From an uncultured Candidatus Melainabacteria bacterium (GTDB lineage Bacteria > Cyanobacteriota > Vampirovibrionia > Gastranaerophilales > Gastranaerophilaceae), in contig CAKUUY010000012.1 in NCBI GenBank assembly GCA_934693235.1, positions 1 to 41,765 on the forward strand: a DNA stretch of 41,765 nt, in the 5' to 3' direction. The position numbers and the translations under genes are program-made. Below, piece by piece: positions 22,835 through 32,127 of the stretch; within the stretch, counting starts at the first letter, position 1, and every line of letters starts with the position of its first letter. The notes under the pieces were generated by a model. The model saw nothing but the letters and a program-made list of their open reading frames with translations. It did no database searches and was not told where the DNA came from.

Positions 22835-24028
22835 ATGAATTTAATATATTTAGATAACAATGCAACAACCAAAGTTGCTCCGGAAGTACTAGAATCTATG
22901 CTTCCATATTTTAAAGAAGAATACGCAAACCCATCTAGCGTTTATGAATTCGCGAAACGGTCTAACCATGCTGTTCGCGAAGCAAGAGGAGTGCTAAAAG
23001 ATTTTTTCAATGCAAAAGATGAAAAAGAAATAATTTTCACATCTTGCGGTTCAGAAAGTGCAAACACTGGTATTCGTGGTGTTTTAAATATGAACAAAAA
23101 CAAACGTCACATCATCACAACCAAAGTAGAACATCCTTGCGTTTTAAACCTTTATAGAACACTTGAAAAAGAGGGATACAAAGTTGATTACATAGGAGTG
23201 AACTCTAACGGAGAACTTGATTTGGCACAGTTGGAAGATGCTATTAATGAAGATACTGCCCTAGTTTCTGTAATGTATGCCAACAACGAAACAGGGGTTG
23301 TTTTTCCTATCAAAAAAATTTCAGAAATAATAAAATCCAAAAACCCTGAAACCAAATTCTACGTTGATGCTGTTCAAGTCACAGGTAAATTAGCAATTGA
23401 TGTTCAGGATTTAGGTGTTGATATGATGGGAATTTCCGGTCATAAATTTCACGCACCAAAGGGGATTGGAGCCTTATACGTAAATTCTAAAACATTAATT
23501 ACTCCGCTTATAATTGGTGGTCACCAAGAACGCGGGAAACGTGCCGGTACAGAGAATGTCCCATACATCGTAGGGATGGCAAAAGCAGCAGAACTTGCGA
23601 CAGATGCCCTAAAATATGAAACAACAGAAATTAAGAGATTGCGCGATAAATTGGAACAAAATATTGTTAAAAATGTTTTCAACGCAAGATTAAATACCGG
23701 TATAATAAACAGAGTTCCAAACACTACAAATATTGGCTTTGAATATATTGAAGGCGAATTAATTCTTCTTCATTTGAGTGATTTGGGTATTTGCGCAAGC
23801 TCGGGTAGTGCTTGCACTTCAGGGTCTCTAGAGCCATCACACGTACTTAGAGCAATGAATGTACCATTTACGGCTGTTCATGGTAGTATAAGATTTTCTC
23901 TTAGCAGATATACAACCGAAAAAGAAATTGATTATGTCTGCGAAAAAATGCCTGAAATAATTGAAAAATTAGTAAGAATTTCGCCATTCCAAGACGAATT
24001 GGAAGCATTGAGAAAATTAAAACAATAG
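22835..24028 (+). CDS. nifS: Cysteine desulfurase NifS/IscS
   Basis: The 397-aa PLP enzyme removes sulfur from cysteine and passes it to NifU. LIYLDNNATTKVAPEVLE opens the protein; SGHKFHAPKG contains the PLP-binding Lys; SSGSACTSGSLEPSHVL is the catalytic Cys loop of the group I (NifS/IscS) type; and AGTENVPYIVG is another family block. The ATG lies two bases after nifU with its ribosome-binding site (GAGGTAT) inside the nifU end, so they are co-translated. Confidence 0.96.
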   Translation: MNLIYLDNNATTKVAPEVLESMLPYFKEEYANPSSVYEFAKRSNHAVREARGVLKDFFNAKDEKEIIFTSCGSESANTGIRGVLNMNKNKRHIITTKVEHPCVLNLYRTLEKEGYKVDYIGVNSNGELDLAQLEDAINEDTALVSVMYANNETGVVFPIKKISEIIKSKNPETKFYVDAVQVTGKLAIDVQDLGVDMMGISGHKFHAPKGIGALYVNSKTLITPLIIGGHQERGKRAGTENVPYIVGMAKAAELATDALKYETTEIKRLRDKLEQNIVKNVFNARLNTGIINRVPNTTNIGFEYIEGELILLHLSDLGICASSGSACTSGSLEPSHVLRAMNVPFTAVHGSIRFSLSRYTTEKEIDYVCEKMPEIIEKLVRISPFQDELEALRKLKQ

Positions 24029-24050
24029 CTGCTTTATAAAGACGAATTAA

Positions 24051-24086
24051 CAAAAGATTACTCTTATTTGTAAGGGTAATCTTTTG
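24051..24086. terminator. Terminator hairpin between nifS and ruvB
   Basis: CAAAAGATTAC (24051-24061) and GTAATCTTTTG (24076-24086) are perfect 11-bp arms between the convergent genes. The arms themselves carry the A and T runs, so it can work in both directions. Confidence 0.8.
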
Positions 24087-24092
24087 TATTTA

Positions 24093-25169
24093 CTAAAATA
24101 ATTGTTTTTGTTCATTGATATCAATATTTTTGTAACCCAAATGTCGATATGTCACCGGAGAGACTTTTCTACCGCGAGGAGTCCTTTGTAACAAACCCGC
24201 TTGAAGCAAGAACGGTTCGCAAACATCTTCAATTGTTCTCACATCTTCCCCAATTGCAGCCGCAATAGTTTCTATACCAACAGGACCACCATTATATTTT
24301 TCGATAATTAAACGCAAAAGACTTCTATCTGTATTATCAAGCCCGTAGCTATCGATTTTCAGAATATCTAATGACTTATTTGCAACATCTTCTGTTATTT
24401 TTCCATCATGCTTAACTAAAGCATAATCAGAGACCCTTTTAACAAGCCTATTTGCAATACGTGGAGTTCCTCTAGAGCGCTTCGAAATTGCATGAGCACC
24501 CTCTTCAGTGATTTCAATATTTAAAATTCCTGCAGTCCTTTTTATTACTTGCGTAAGCTCATCCTCCGTATAAAATTCAAGACGGTGAATAATTCCAAAC
24601 CTATCTCTTAATGGACCTGACAACTCTCCAGCTTTAGTAGTCGCTCCAATTAATGTAAATTTAGGCAAAGGAATTCTCAAAGTCTTTACCGTTTGGCTTT
24701 TACCGGTTGTCATATCTAAGAAAAAGTCTTCCATCGCCGGATAAAGGATTTCTTCTGCTACTTTGTTTAATCGGTGAATTTCATCTATAAAAAGAATTTC
24801 GCCACCTTTCAAAGACATTAAAATCCCGATAATATCTCTCGGACGTTCTAGGGCCGGAGCTGAAGTTATTTTTATATCAACTCCCATTTGCTCTGCAATG
24901 ACTCCGGCAAGAGTTGTTTTTCCTAACCCAGGAGGACCATAAAACAAAAGGTGATCCAAAGGAAGTTCTCTCTTTTTAGCTGCGGCAATAGAAATTTTCA
25001 AAGTTTCCTTTAGTGCAGATTGGCCAATATAAGTATCAAACGTTTTAGGTCTGATACAATTTTCAAAGTTTTTATCATTATCAATAGCTTCCGATTTAAT
25101 TACAGAAGTTTTCTTTTTTTCTGCTATCGGTTTTTTCTCGAAATCATTATCATCCGCAATTATGCTCAT
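24093..25169 (-). CDS. ruvB: Holliday junction helicase motor RuvB
   Basis: The 358-aa AAA+ protein has RPKTFDTYIGQ, Walker A GPPGLGKTTLA, Walker B FIDEIHRL, GATTKAGELSGPLRDRFG and the winged-helix end RTPRGRKVSPVTYRHLG. It drives branch migration with RuvA. The N-terminus is about 20 residues longer than usual and rich in Lys and Asp. A start at internal codons would remove this charged stretch but the ATG at 25169 follows GAGGGAT, so I keep it. RuvA and RuvC are elsewhere. Confidence 0.97.
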   Translation of the reverse strand: MSIIADDNDFEKKPIAEKKKTSVIKSEAIDNDKNFENCIRPKTFDTYIGQSALKETLKISIAAAKKRELPLDHLLFYGPPGLGKTTLAGVIAEQMGVDIKITSAPALERPRDIIGILMSLKGGEILFIDEIHRLNKVAEEILYPAMEDFFLDMTTGKSQTVKTLRIPLPKFTLIGATTKAGELSGPLRDRFGIIHRLEFYTEDELTQVIKRTAGILNIEITEEGAHAISKRSRGTPRIANRLVKRVSDYALVKHDGKITEDVANKSLDILKIDSYGLDNTDRSLLRLIIEKYNGGPVGIETIAAAIGEDVRTIEDVCEPFLLQAGLLQRTPRGRKVSPVTYRHLGYKNIDINEQKQLF

Positions 25170-25267
25170 TTATCCCTCTACAAAAGTCTTTTTACTATTT
25201 GAATTTCCTATATATTCATGTTACCATAAAATTAACGTATAGTATAATTTATTAAGAAGGAGAAGTA

Positions 25268-26437
25268 ATGAAAGTATCAGAGCGTTTGGAACAAATTCCA
25301 CCATATCTTTTTGCGGAAATAGATAGAAAAATTGCCGAAGCTAAAGCTAAAGGTATTGATATTATAAGTTTAGGAATTGGCGACCCGGATTCTCCTACAT
25401 TACAACCTGTTGTTGATGCTATGCACAAAGCTATTGACAACCCTAAAAACCACGATTATCCTCCTTACAACGGGACTGAGGGGTTTAGGAAAGGGGCTTG
25501 TGATTGGATGAAAAGACGCTTTGGCGTTGAATTAAATCCTGATACAGAAATGCTTGCAAATATCGGTTCAAAAGAAGCTATTGCGCATATTTTCTTTGCT
25601 TTTATTGATAAAGGAGACTATACACTAGTTCCAGATCCTGGGTATCCAGTATATCACAATGCAACAATTTTTGCCGGAGGAACACCTTATGAAATGCCGT
25701 TATTAGAAGAAAACGGATATCTTCCTGATTTTAATAAAATTCCTGAAGATATCGCTAAAAAAGCTAAATTAATGTTCCTGAATTATCCTAACAATCCAAC
25801 AAGTGCAGTTGCGGACTTAGATTTTTGGCAGAAAGCTGTTAATTTTTGTAAGAAATATGATATCTTATTATGTTCTGATATGGCATACTCAGAAATGACA
25901 TTTGACAGCTACAAAGCTTCATCTGTACTGCAAGTTGAGGGTGCTAAAGATGTTGCTATCGAATTTTACTCGCATTCAAAATCATATAATATGACAGGAT
26001 GGAGAGTTGGTTTTGTATGCGGGAATGCTGATGCAATAAAAGCGTTAGGTACAATCAAAAACAATATTGATTCCGGAACTTTCAAAGCTATTCAAGAAGC
26101 TGCTACCGCAGCATTTACAGTAGATGAAAAATATATTAACGACTTAAACAAAATGTATCAAGAACGTCGTGATGCAGCTGAAGAGGGATTTCGAGAACTT
26201 GGATGGAATATAAAACCGTCTAAAGCTACTTTCTATTTATGGCTTCCTGTTCCACAAGGAATGACTTCTGAAGAATTTGTTACAGCAATGCTAGAAAAAG
26301 CCCACGTTGTAGTTCCACCAGGAAACGGTTACGGCAAATACGGAGAGGGCTATTTCCGCGTAGCTTTAACTAAAAATGTTGAAACAATAAAAGAATGTAT
26401 TAGAAGAATGAAAGAAGCAGGTATTAGATATAACTAA
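25268..26437 (+). CDS. dapL: LL-diaminopimelate aminotransferase (DapL type)
   Basis: The 389-aa fold-type I PLP enzyme starts with the DapL-like ERLEQIPPYLFAEIDRK and IISLGIGDPDSPT. LNYPNNPTSAV binds the cofactor; SHSKSYNMTGWRVGF contains the PLP Lys; the C-terminal GYFRVALT has the substrate Arg. DapL makes LL-diaminopimelate in one step for lysine and peptidoglycan, a route found in cyanobacteria and several anaerobes. AAGGAGAAGTA precedes the ATG. Other class I aminotransferases are related, so the substrate is inferred from the N-terminal signature. Confidence 0.8.
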   Translation: MKVSERLEQIPPYLFAEIDRKIAEAKAKGIDIISLGIGDPDSPTLQPVVDAMHKAIDNPKNHDYPPYNGTEGFRKGACDWMKRRFGVELNPDTEMLANIGSKEAIAHIFFAFIDKGDYTLVPDPGYPVYHNATIFAGGTPYEMPLLEENGYLPDFNKIPEDIAKKAKLMFLNYPNNPTSAVADLDFWQKAVNFCKKYDILLCSDMAYSEMTFDSYKASSVLQVEGAKDVAIEFYSHSKSYNMTGWRVGFVCGNADAIKALGTIKNNIDSGTFKAIQEAATAAFTVDEKYINDLNKMYQERRDAAEEGFRELGWNIKPSKATFYLWLPVPQGMTSEEFVTAMLEKAHVVVPPGNGYGKYGEGYFRVALTKNVETIKECIRRMKEAGIRYN

Positions 26438-26481
26438 TTTTATAGTTATTATTATGCCTACAGAAGTGGTGTAATCATAAA

Positions 26482-29400
26482 ATGGAATGTCCAAAGTGCG
26501 GATTAGAAATTGATGATAAGGCAATGGTTTGTCCAAATTGCAAAAAGGTTTTAAAGCTCGCTTGTCCTATTTGCAAAACAATTAATACAACAAACACTTG
26601 TAAAAAGTGTGGGTACACTATTATAACGAAATGTCATAATTGTGGAAAGGTAAACCAAACAGCAGCTAAAAAATGCCGAAAATGTGGTTACGACTTAGAA
26701 AAAAGTGTAATACAAAATGAATCAAATTCAGACAACTTTGCAATTTTAACTATTGATTTCCCTAATATGGATGAAATGAAAGTTTGTCTTGGCTCTGCCA
26801 AACTTTTTAACAAGTTCAAAGTCAACTTAGACAAAATTATTTCAGATTACTCTAAAACTATCGGTTTAAGACGACAAATCATTGGTAAAACATGTGTTAT
26901 TCGTTGTGACAGAGATTACACATTCAACAGTTCTGTTTCAACAGCACTTAAAGCGGCAATTGACTTGCTCAACATGATTACCGCAATGAATTGTAAGCTT
27001 ACAAATAAAAAAAATGCATCAATTCGTTGTAATATGTTCATTTTAAAAAGAAACATTGAAGATAATCCAAATAACCTTGATTCCGGTTACAATATTAACC
27101 TTTTAAGTCAAAATTCTAATTCAAAAGCTGAAAAAATCTTAAGCACTTTTCAAGTTTTAACAGACGATCATGTTGCAGACTCTATTGGAGGAGAATACCA
27201 TTTATCACCACTAAATTCTGTAATGGTTAATAACGAAATGACTATGTTTTACGAAATAGACTTAAAACAATATGTCAAAGTCGAATGGCCTCAGGAAGAA
27301 GATGATACCGAAATAGAAATTCCAAACTTTGTTCAAAATATGTTAATAGAACAGGACAAAATGGATGGGGAAGCCTTAAACAATCTTGACTCTCCTAAAG
27401 ATCCGGATGCTATATATGATATTGAAACCATTAACTTTGAGCAAATAAATTGTGATTTTATCAGGACTGAAAATATTGATGTTTTATTCCACATTATGAA
27501 TAAATTTCAATCTATACCTAAAGGTATTGTCACAATTAAAACAGCAGAAATGTACAAGCCTTATACATTAAAAGTCTTGAACACGATTGGAGAAACAGGT
27601 CAGTTTGATAACATTATTACACTAACTTGTTACGATGAGATGAAATACTCTCCTTATTCTTTTTTTAGAGATTTGGTTTCAGCAATTTTTGAATATACCA
27701 TTTCTCAAAAGTTATTTTTTGAAAATGATTTTTCAATGTTTTCATCAGTAGACCCTGATGGATTAATTAAAGATTTGATTTCATTACAAAAAAGAGATGA
27801 AAACGAGGTTGAAGATACCAGATACGTTTATTTCGATATATTTTTAACTTTACTTCAGATTATCCCTAAAACGTTAATATACATTGAAGATTTTGAAAAA
27901 ATTGATGCTAGTTCTTATGATGTTTTGAAATATTTATTTGAAGCTTTTGAACAATTAGATATAAGTTTTCTAATCTCACATGACAAGAGTTTTTCGTTAC
28001 ACAAAGACTGCCACTTCTTATTAAGCAAACCTTATTATACAGAAATAACTCTAAAACCTACATCTTTTGAAAAATTGATAGAAGAAAACAAAGTTTTTTA
28101 TAAGGATGTTTTGAATAATTTTTATTTTCAAAGAGTTGCCAAATACGCTTGCGGAAGTAGTTTATTCATTGATATTGCAATTCAATACCTAATAGAATCC
28201 GGCGTTTTTGAAATAAAGGAAGATTGCGTTGAAATGGTAGATCCTAAAACAATCATTATTCCGTCAAGTTTAGATAAACTCGTTGCAAGGCGCTTGAATT
28301 TATTGCAAGATGATGCAGATGCCATGAAATTTTTAACATCAGTTGTTTTACTTGGCACTCGAGTTGATGTTTCTACAGCTCAAAGTTTAAATTACCCAAA
28401 TATTGACGAATTAATTGAAAAACTTTCTGATATGGGATTTTTGTACCAATATAATAATTGTATTTACTTTCCTAACTATAATCTGCTCAGGGACAATCTT
28501 TTGACTACTATAAGCAAGATATATTTAGAAGAAGTTGCTAGAGATTTATTTGAAAAAGTTTTTGATGAAGCTATGCCAAGCCCTATAAAAGCTTATTTAT
28601 ACGGCCTGTTACAATCAACCGAAAAAGAGCAACAACAATGGGAACAATTAGCTGAAATAAATCTTTCTCTTGGGGATTTTAATGCATATTTGAATTGCGC
28701 AAATAAAATTTTACAAATTTTAAATAAAAATAAAGATCCTGAAAAAGTTGAAGAAATTGAAAATTACAAAAAAGAACTTTACCAGAATATTTCAGATAAT
28801 TTATATGAATACATTCCGGATAAAACATCTGATATCGCGGAAGACACATTGTCAAATTTAGAAAAATGTGCAAATGTCGATAAAATTATCCTCTTGTGTA
28901 ACAAAATGATAAATGGAGCATTAATAGCTGGTGATTACAATCATGCGCTAGAACTGACTCATAAAGTCTTATCATTATTACCTCCATCTTCTTTAAATCC
29001 AAGTGATGAAAATTTTAACAATTATTTCTTTTTAATGTCTGTTATTCACATCCAAATCTTATTTAACATTGGGGCATTAAAAGATTGTTTAGAAGTCGGT
29101 TACAAAGTTTTGAATATTGTAAATGACCATACTCTACCACTTCTAAAGCCTGAATATATGTCAGATGAAGATTTTCAAAACTTAATAATTGATTCTGCGG
29201 GATACGTAGCACTGGCAAATGTTCTTTCTCTTGGCGGAAATGTGGAAGAATTTTTGAGAATTCTAAGAGCTGATTTACATTGTGTTCCGGATTCTTTTAA
29301 TTTGTTTATCGTTTTACAAAATTTACTACATAGTAATCAAATCACAGAGATTCCTGACCAAATATCTGAAACAGATAGATTTGGAAGCGTTATTTATAAT

Positions 29401-29973
29401 ATAATACTTGCTTTTTCGGAATTAGATGATGGGTATACAAAATTTGCAGAAAATATTTATAGAGCAAAACTTTTTGCACACAATAATCGACTATATTTCT
29501 TAGAATTATTCTGTGACTTGATGATCGGTTATTCTTATATGAAACTTAACTCATTTGAAAAGGCTGATTCTATTATTTATAAAATTATTAAAGAAACAAA
29601 TAAAAATGGAATGACAACTTTATTATATCTTGCTTGGTTTATTATGAGTGAGCTACATTTGAAACAAAACAAATATGATGTTGCTTTTGGAATAGTCAAC
29701 AATTCTTTAATTCAACTGGAGAAAAATGACACAACCAGCCCATATCTTTTGATGCTATTTAAGTATAATATGTATAAAATAATGATGTTTAAAAATCTGC
29801 ACGACAAGGCAGATATTTGCATTGGTCATGCAAAATATATTGCAGAAAAATTTGGTATAAATTTTAAATTTGATACTGATGAAAGTCACTATATTGCAGT
29901 AGAAGAAAAGACAGAAAACAGCGAAGTTGAAGTAAACACTCAACAAACTAATTTTGAAAGTGAGGCAGAATGA
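26482..29973 (+). CDS. Large zinc-ribbon / degenerate cyclase / degenerate ATPase / TPR protein
   Basis: The 1163-aa cytoplasmic protein begins with six CxxC pairs (Cys 3/6, 17/20, 28/31, 40/43, 51/54, 65/68), i.e. three zinc ribbons. Residues about 85-275 look like a class III nucleotide cyclase domain (NFAILTIDFPNM, later LRRQIIGKTCVIR) without its metal-binding acidic pair. Residues about 320-560 follow the STAND/AAA_16 pattern: a hydrophobic strand at 348-352, then a segment where Walker A should be (TAEMYKPYTLKV) with no GK[ST], but a recognisable Walker B-like TLIYIEDFEKID (464-475). From about 700 on, helical repeats of TPR type fill the rest. It is best read as a signalling scaffold that has lost catalysis. 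The stop overlaps the glgA start by four bases (ATGA), so it is translated together with glycogen synthase. Confidence 0.7.
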   Translation: MECPKCGLEIDDKAMVCPNCKKVLKLACPICKTINTTNTCKKCGYTIITKCHNCGKVNQTAAKKCRKCGYDLEKSVIQNESNSDNFAILTIDFPNMDEMKVCLGSAKLFNKFKVNLDKIISDYSKTIGLRRQIIGKTCVIRCDRDYTFNSSVSTALKAAIDLLNMITAMNCKLTNKKNASIRCNMFILKRNIEDNPNNLDSGYNINLLSQNSNSKAEKILSTFQVLTDDHVADSIGGEYHLSPLNSVMVNNEMTMFYEIDLKQYVKVEWPQEEDDTEIEIPNFVQNMLIEQDKMDGEALNNLDSPKDPDAIYDIETINFEQINCDFIRTENIDVLFHIMNKFQSIPKGIVTIKTAEMYKPYTLKVLNTIGETGQFDNIITLTCYDEMKYSPYSFFRDLVSAIFEYTISQKLFFENDFSMFSSVDPDGLIKDLISLQKRDENEVEDTRYVYFDIFLTLLQIIPKTLIYIEDFEKIDASSYDVLKYLFEAFEQLDISFLISHDKSFSLHKDCHFLLSKPYYTEITLKPTSFEKLIEENKVFYKDVLNNFYFQRVAKYACGSSLFIDIAIQYLIESGVFEIKEDCVEMVDPKTIIIPSSLDKLVARRLNLLQDDADAMKFLTSVVLLGTRVDVSTAQSLNYPNIDELIEKLSDMGFLYQYNNCIYFPNYNLLRDNLLTTISKIYLEEVARDLFEKVFDEAMPSPIKAYLYGLLQSTEKEQQQWEQLAEINLSLGDFNAYLNCANKILQILNKNKDPEKVEEIENYKKELYQNISDNLYEYIPDKTSDIAEDTLSNLEKCANVDKIILLCNKMINGALIAGDYNHALELTHKVLSLLPPSSLNPSDENFNNYFFLMSVIHIQILFNIGALKDCLEVGYKVLNIVNDHTLPLLKPEYMSDEDFQNLIIDSAGYVALANVLSLGGNVEEFLRILRADLHCVPDSFNLFIVLQNLLHSNQITEIPDQISETDRFGSVIYNIILAFSELDDGYTKFAENIYRAKLFAHNNRLYFLELFCDLMIGYSYMKLNSFEKADSIIYKIIKETNKNGMTTLLYLAWFIMSELHLKQNKYDVAFGIVNNSLIQLEKNDTTSPYLLMLFKYNMYKIMMFKNLHDKADICIGHAKYIAEKFGINFKFDTDESHYIAVEEKTENSEVEVNTQQTNFESEAE

Positions 29974-31409
29974 AAATTTTATTTGCAGCAGCAGAAGTAG
30001 CACCTTTTTCAAAGGCTGGAGGATTAGCAGATGTAGTTGGAAGTTTGCCCAAATACTTAGAAAAAGATGCTGAAATTGCAATTTTTACGCCATTACATGG
30101 ACTTATTGATACAAATAAATGGGAAATAAAGGAACTTGAAAACTCCGAAATGTGGTTAACTTTTGGGGGAATAGGGCATAAATTTAAATTATTTATGTGT
30201 AAATTACCAAATACCAATATTAATGTATTTTTTGTTCACAATGATTGGTATTTTTCTTGTTTCAAAGATGTTTATCCCAAATGGCTTGACCCAAAGTACG
30301 AACACGAGAGATATATCGCATTTTCATTGGCGACAATGGAATATGCAAAACTTTTGAACTTTAAAGCGGACGTTATTCACGCAAATGACTGGCATACTGC
30401 AATGATTCCTGTTTATTTGCACAGTAATTACAGATTTGATGATTTTTGGAAAAATACAAAATGTGTTTTTGAAATCCACAACTTGGCATATCAAGGAGTT
30501 TGGTTTGAAGATGTTCTTGAGTTTGCCAATATGCGAAAAGATATTGTTTATAACGAACATGGCGTTGAACATTTTGGAAAAGTTAATTGGATGAAGGGAG
30601 CTATTAATTACTCTGACAAAGTTATTGCTGTTTCTCCGACTTATGCAAGAGAAATTCTAACCGAAGAATACGGAGAAGGAATGGATTATACACTAAGAAT
30701 GAATCAAAAAAAACTTGTCGGGATTTTAAATGGAATTGATTACGATGTATTTAATCCCAAAACAGACACAACTATTATAAAAAAATATGACGTTAAATCT
30801 TTAGAAAATAAAGAAGAAAATAAGAAGAAAATTTATGAAGAATTTGGCCTTGAATACAATCAAAAACGACCACTTTTTGCAATGGTATCTAGACTCGTTG
30901 GGCAAAAAGGTATTGATTTAATTAGAGAATGCCAAGATGAATTAAGAAATACAAATGCGGATTTTGTATTTTTAGGAAGCGGAGAAAAAGATTACGAAAA
31001 CTTGTTGATTTGGCTTTCTAACAATTCTTCAAACATCAGAGCATACATCGGCTATCGTGGAGATTTGGCCAATCAAATCTATGCCGGAAGCGATTTTTAC
31101 TTAATGCCTTCAAAATTTGAACCATGCGGACTTAGCCAACTAATCGCAATGAGATATGGTTCTTTACCGGTTGTTAGAGCAACAGGGGGATTAGAAGATA
31201 CCGTAACAGGCTATCCTCTTGATAATTCTAATGGATTTAAATTTTGGGGTTACACTGGCTTGAATATGATGGAAGCTATTCGTTGCGCACTAGGTGTTTA
31301 TACAGATAAATACACCTTTAATGCTATGAGAAAATCTGCTATGGAAACTGATTTTTCATGGAAAAAGAGTACTGCAGAATATCTTAACTTATACAAAAAC
31401 TTAATTTAA
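29970..31409 (+). CDS. glgA: Glycogen synthase GlgA
   Basis: The 479-aa GT5 glycosyltransferase adds glucose from ADP-glucose to glycogen. The N-terminal SKAGGLADVVGSLP binds the nucleotide sugar; HANDWHTAM and EIHNLAYQG are conserved N-domain blocks; the C-domain has LVGQKGIDLI and the EPCGLSQL loop with the catalytic Glu. AGTGAGGCAG provides the ribosome-binding site within the end of the large zinc-ribbon gene, with which it overlaps by four bases. A phosphohexomutase at 35692-37956 may supply its precursor pathway. Confidence 0.96.
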   Translation: MKILFAAAEVAPFSKAGGLADVVGSLPKYLEKDAEIAIFTPLHGLIDTNKWEIKELENSEMWLTFGGIGHKFKLFMCKLPNTNINVFFVHNDWYFSCFKDVYPKWLDPKYEHERYIAFSLATMEYAKLLNFKADVIHANDWHTAMIPVYLHSNYRFDDFWKNTKCVFEIHNLAYQGVWFEDVLEFANMRKDIVYNEHGVEHFGKVNWMKGAINYSDKVIAVSPTYAREILTEEYGEGMDYTLRMNQKKLVGILNGIDYDVFNPKTDTTIIKKYDVKSLENKEENKKKIYEEFGLEYNQKRPLFAMVSRLVGQKGIDLIRECQDELRNTNADFVFLGSGEKDYENLLIWLSNNSSNIRAYIGYRGDLANQIYAGSDFYLMPSKFEPCGLSQLIAMRYGSLPVVRATGGLEDTVTGYPLDNSNGFKFWGYTGLNMMEAIRCALGVYTDKYTFNAMRKSAMETDFSWKKSTAEYLNLYKNLI

Positions 31410-31437
31410 TTTTTGCCCAAAAAACAAATTCTTAAAA

Positions 31438-32100
31438 TTAATAACCATATTGTTCATGCTCATTTAGGTAGTCTTTTACAGCATTTAGTGAAGATTGGAC
31501 AATACGAGTAACTCGAGATGGAGACAAACCTATTTGTTTGGCAATATCCTTAACTTGCATGTTTCTGTAAAATCTATATTCTACGACTGTTCTTTCTTTT
31601 GGAGGAAGTTTCGCAATAGCAGCTCTAATCATTCTACCCATTTCAGTAATCTCTGCACTTTCATCAGGTTGAGCATGCGGATCTTTTAGGAAATCAAATG
31701 GAGAATCATTATCGCTCGCTGCAGCTGCTAAACCGTCAATGGACAAAATAGTTTCGTAAACAGCTTCACGAACCTTAGCTTTTTGCATATCCATGCCTTC
31801 AACAGCTTCTTCTGGGTCAACCTCATCCTCAGACTTATGTTTTAAAGAATACCATTTATACCTAATTCTTAATTCATTTCTAATAGCCCATCTAACAGCA
31901 GTTGCAATATACGCTGCATTATATTTTTCAAGTTGTTCTGGTGTTTTATTTTTTATTAAAACTTGAACAGCCAAAATCCCAATAGAAACCAATTCCTCAT
32001 AATCTACCATGTGCTGAGGAATACGCCTATACTCTACTCTGGCAACCTTTTGAACTATATCAATATATTCTTGTAATCTGTTTTTATTTTGCATAACCAT
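31438..32100 (-). CDS. Sigma-70 family factor, FliA-like
   Basis: The 220-aa protein has a region 2 (HMVDYEELVSIGILAVQVLI, then YIATAVRWAIRNELR) and a region 4 (LPPKERTVVEYRFYRNMQ, then KDIAKQIGLSPSRVTRIVQ), spaced as in the alternative factors of the FliA/SigB group. There is no region 1.1. It lies 27 bases after flhB in the same direction, the arrangement expected for a regulator of flagellar or export genes. A 6-bp hairpin (ATCCAT/ATGGAT) fills the gap. The name FliA is not certain because the length of the linker between regions 2 and 4 is unusual. Confidence 0.85.
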   Translation of the reverse strand: MVMQNKNRLQEYIDIVQKVARVEYRRIPQHMVDYEELVSIGILAVQVLIKNKTPEQLEKYNAAYIATAVRWAIRNELRIRYKWYSLKHKSEDEVDPEEAVEGMDMQKAKVREAVYETILSIDGLAAAASDNDSPFDFLKDPHAQPDESAEITEMGRMIRAAIAKLPPKERTVVEYRFYRNMQVKDIAKQIGLSPSRVTRIVQSSLNAVKDYLNEHEQYGY

Positions 32101-32127
32101 GATTGTATATCCATATTAGCATGGATT

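Noticed and set aside
22835..24028. nifU-nifS as evidence for nitrogen fixation
   Set aside because: No nif structural or cofactor gene is present; this pair is also the general Fe-S assembly system in many anaerobes.
25020..25202. Plus-strand frame over the ruvB start
   Set aside because: It is antisense to the ruvB N-terminus and translates A/T runs as Phe and Ile.
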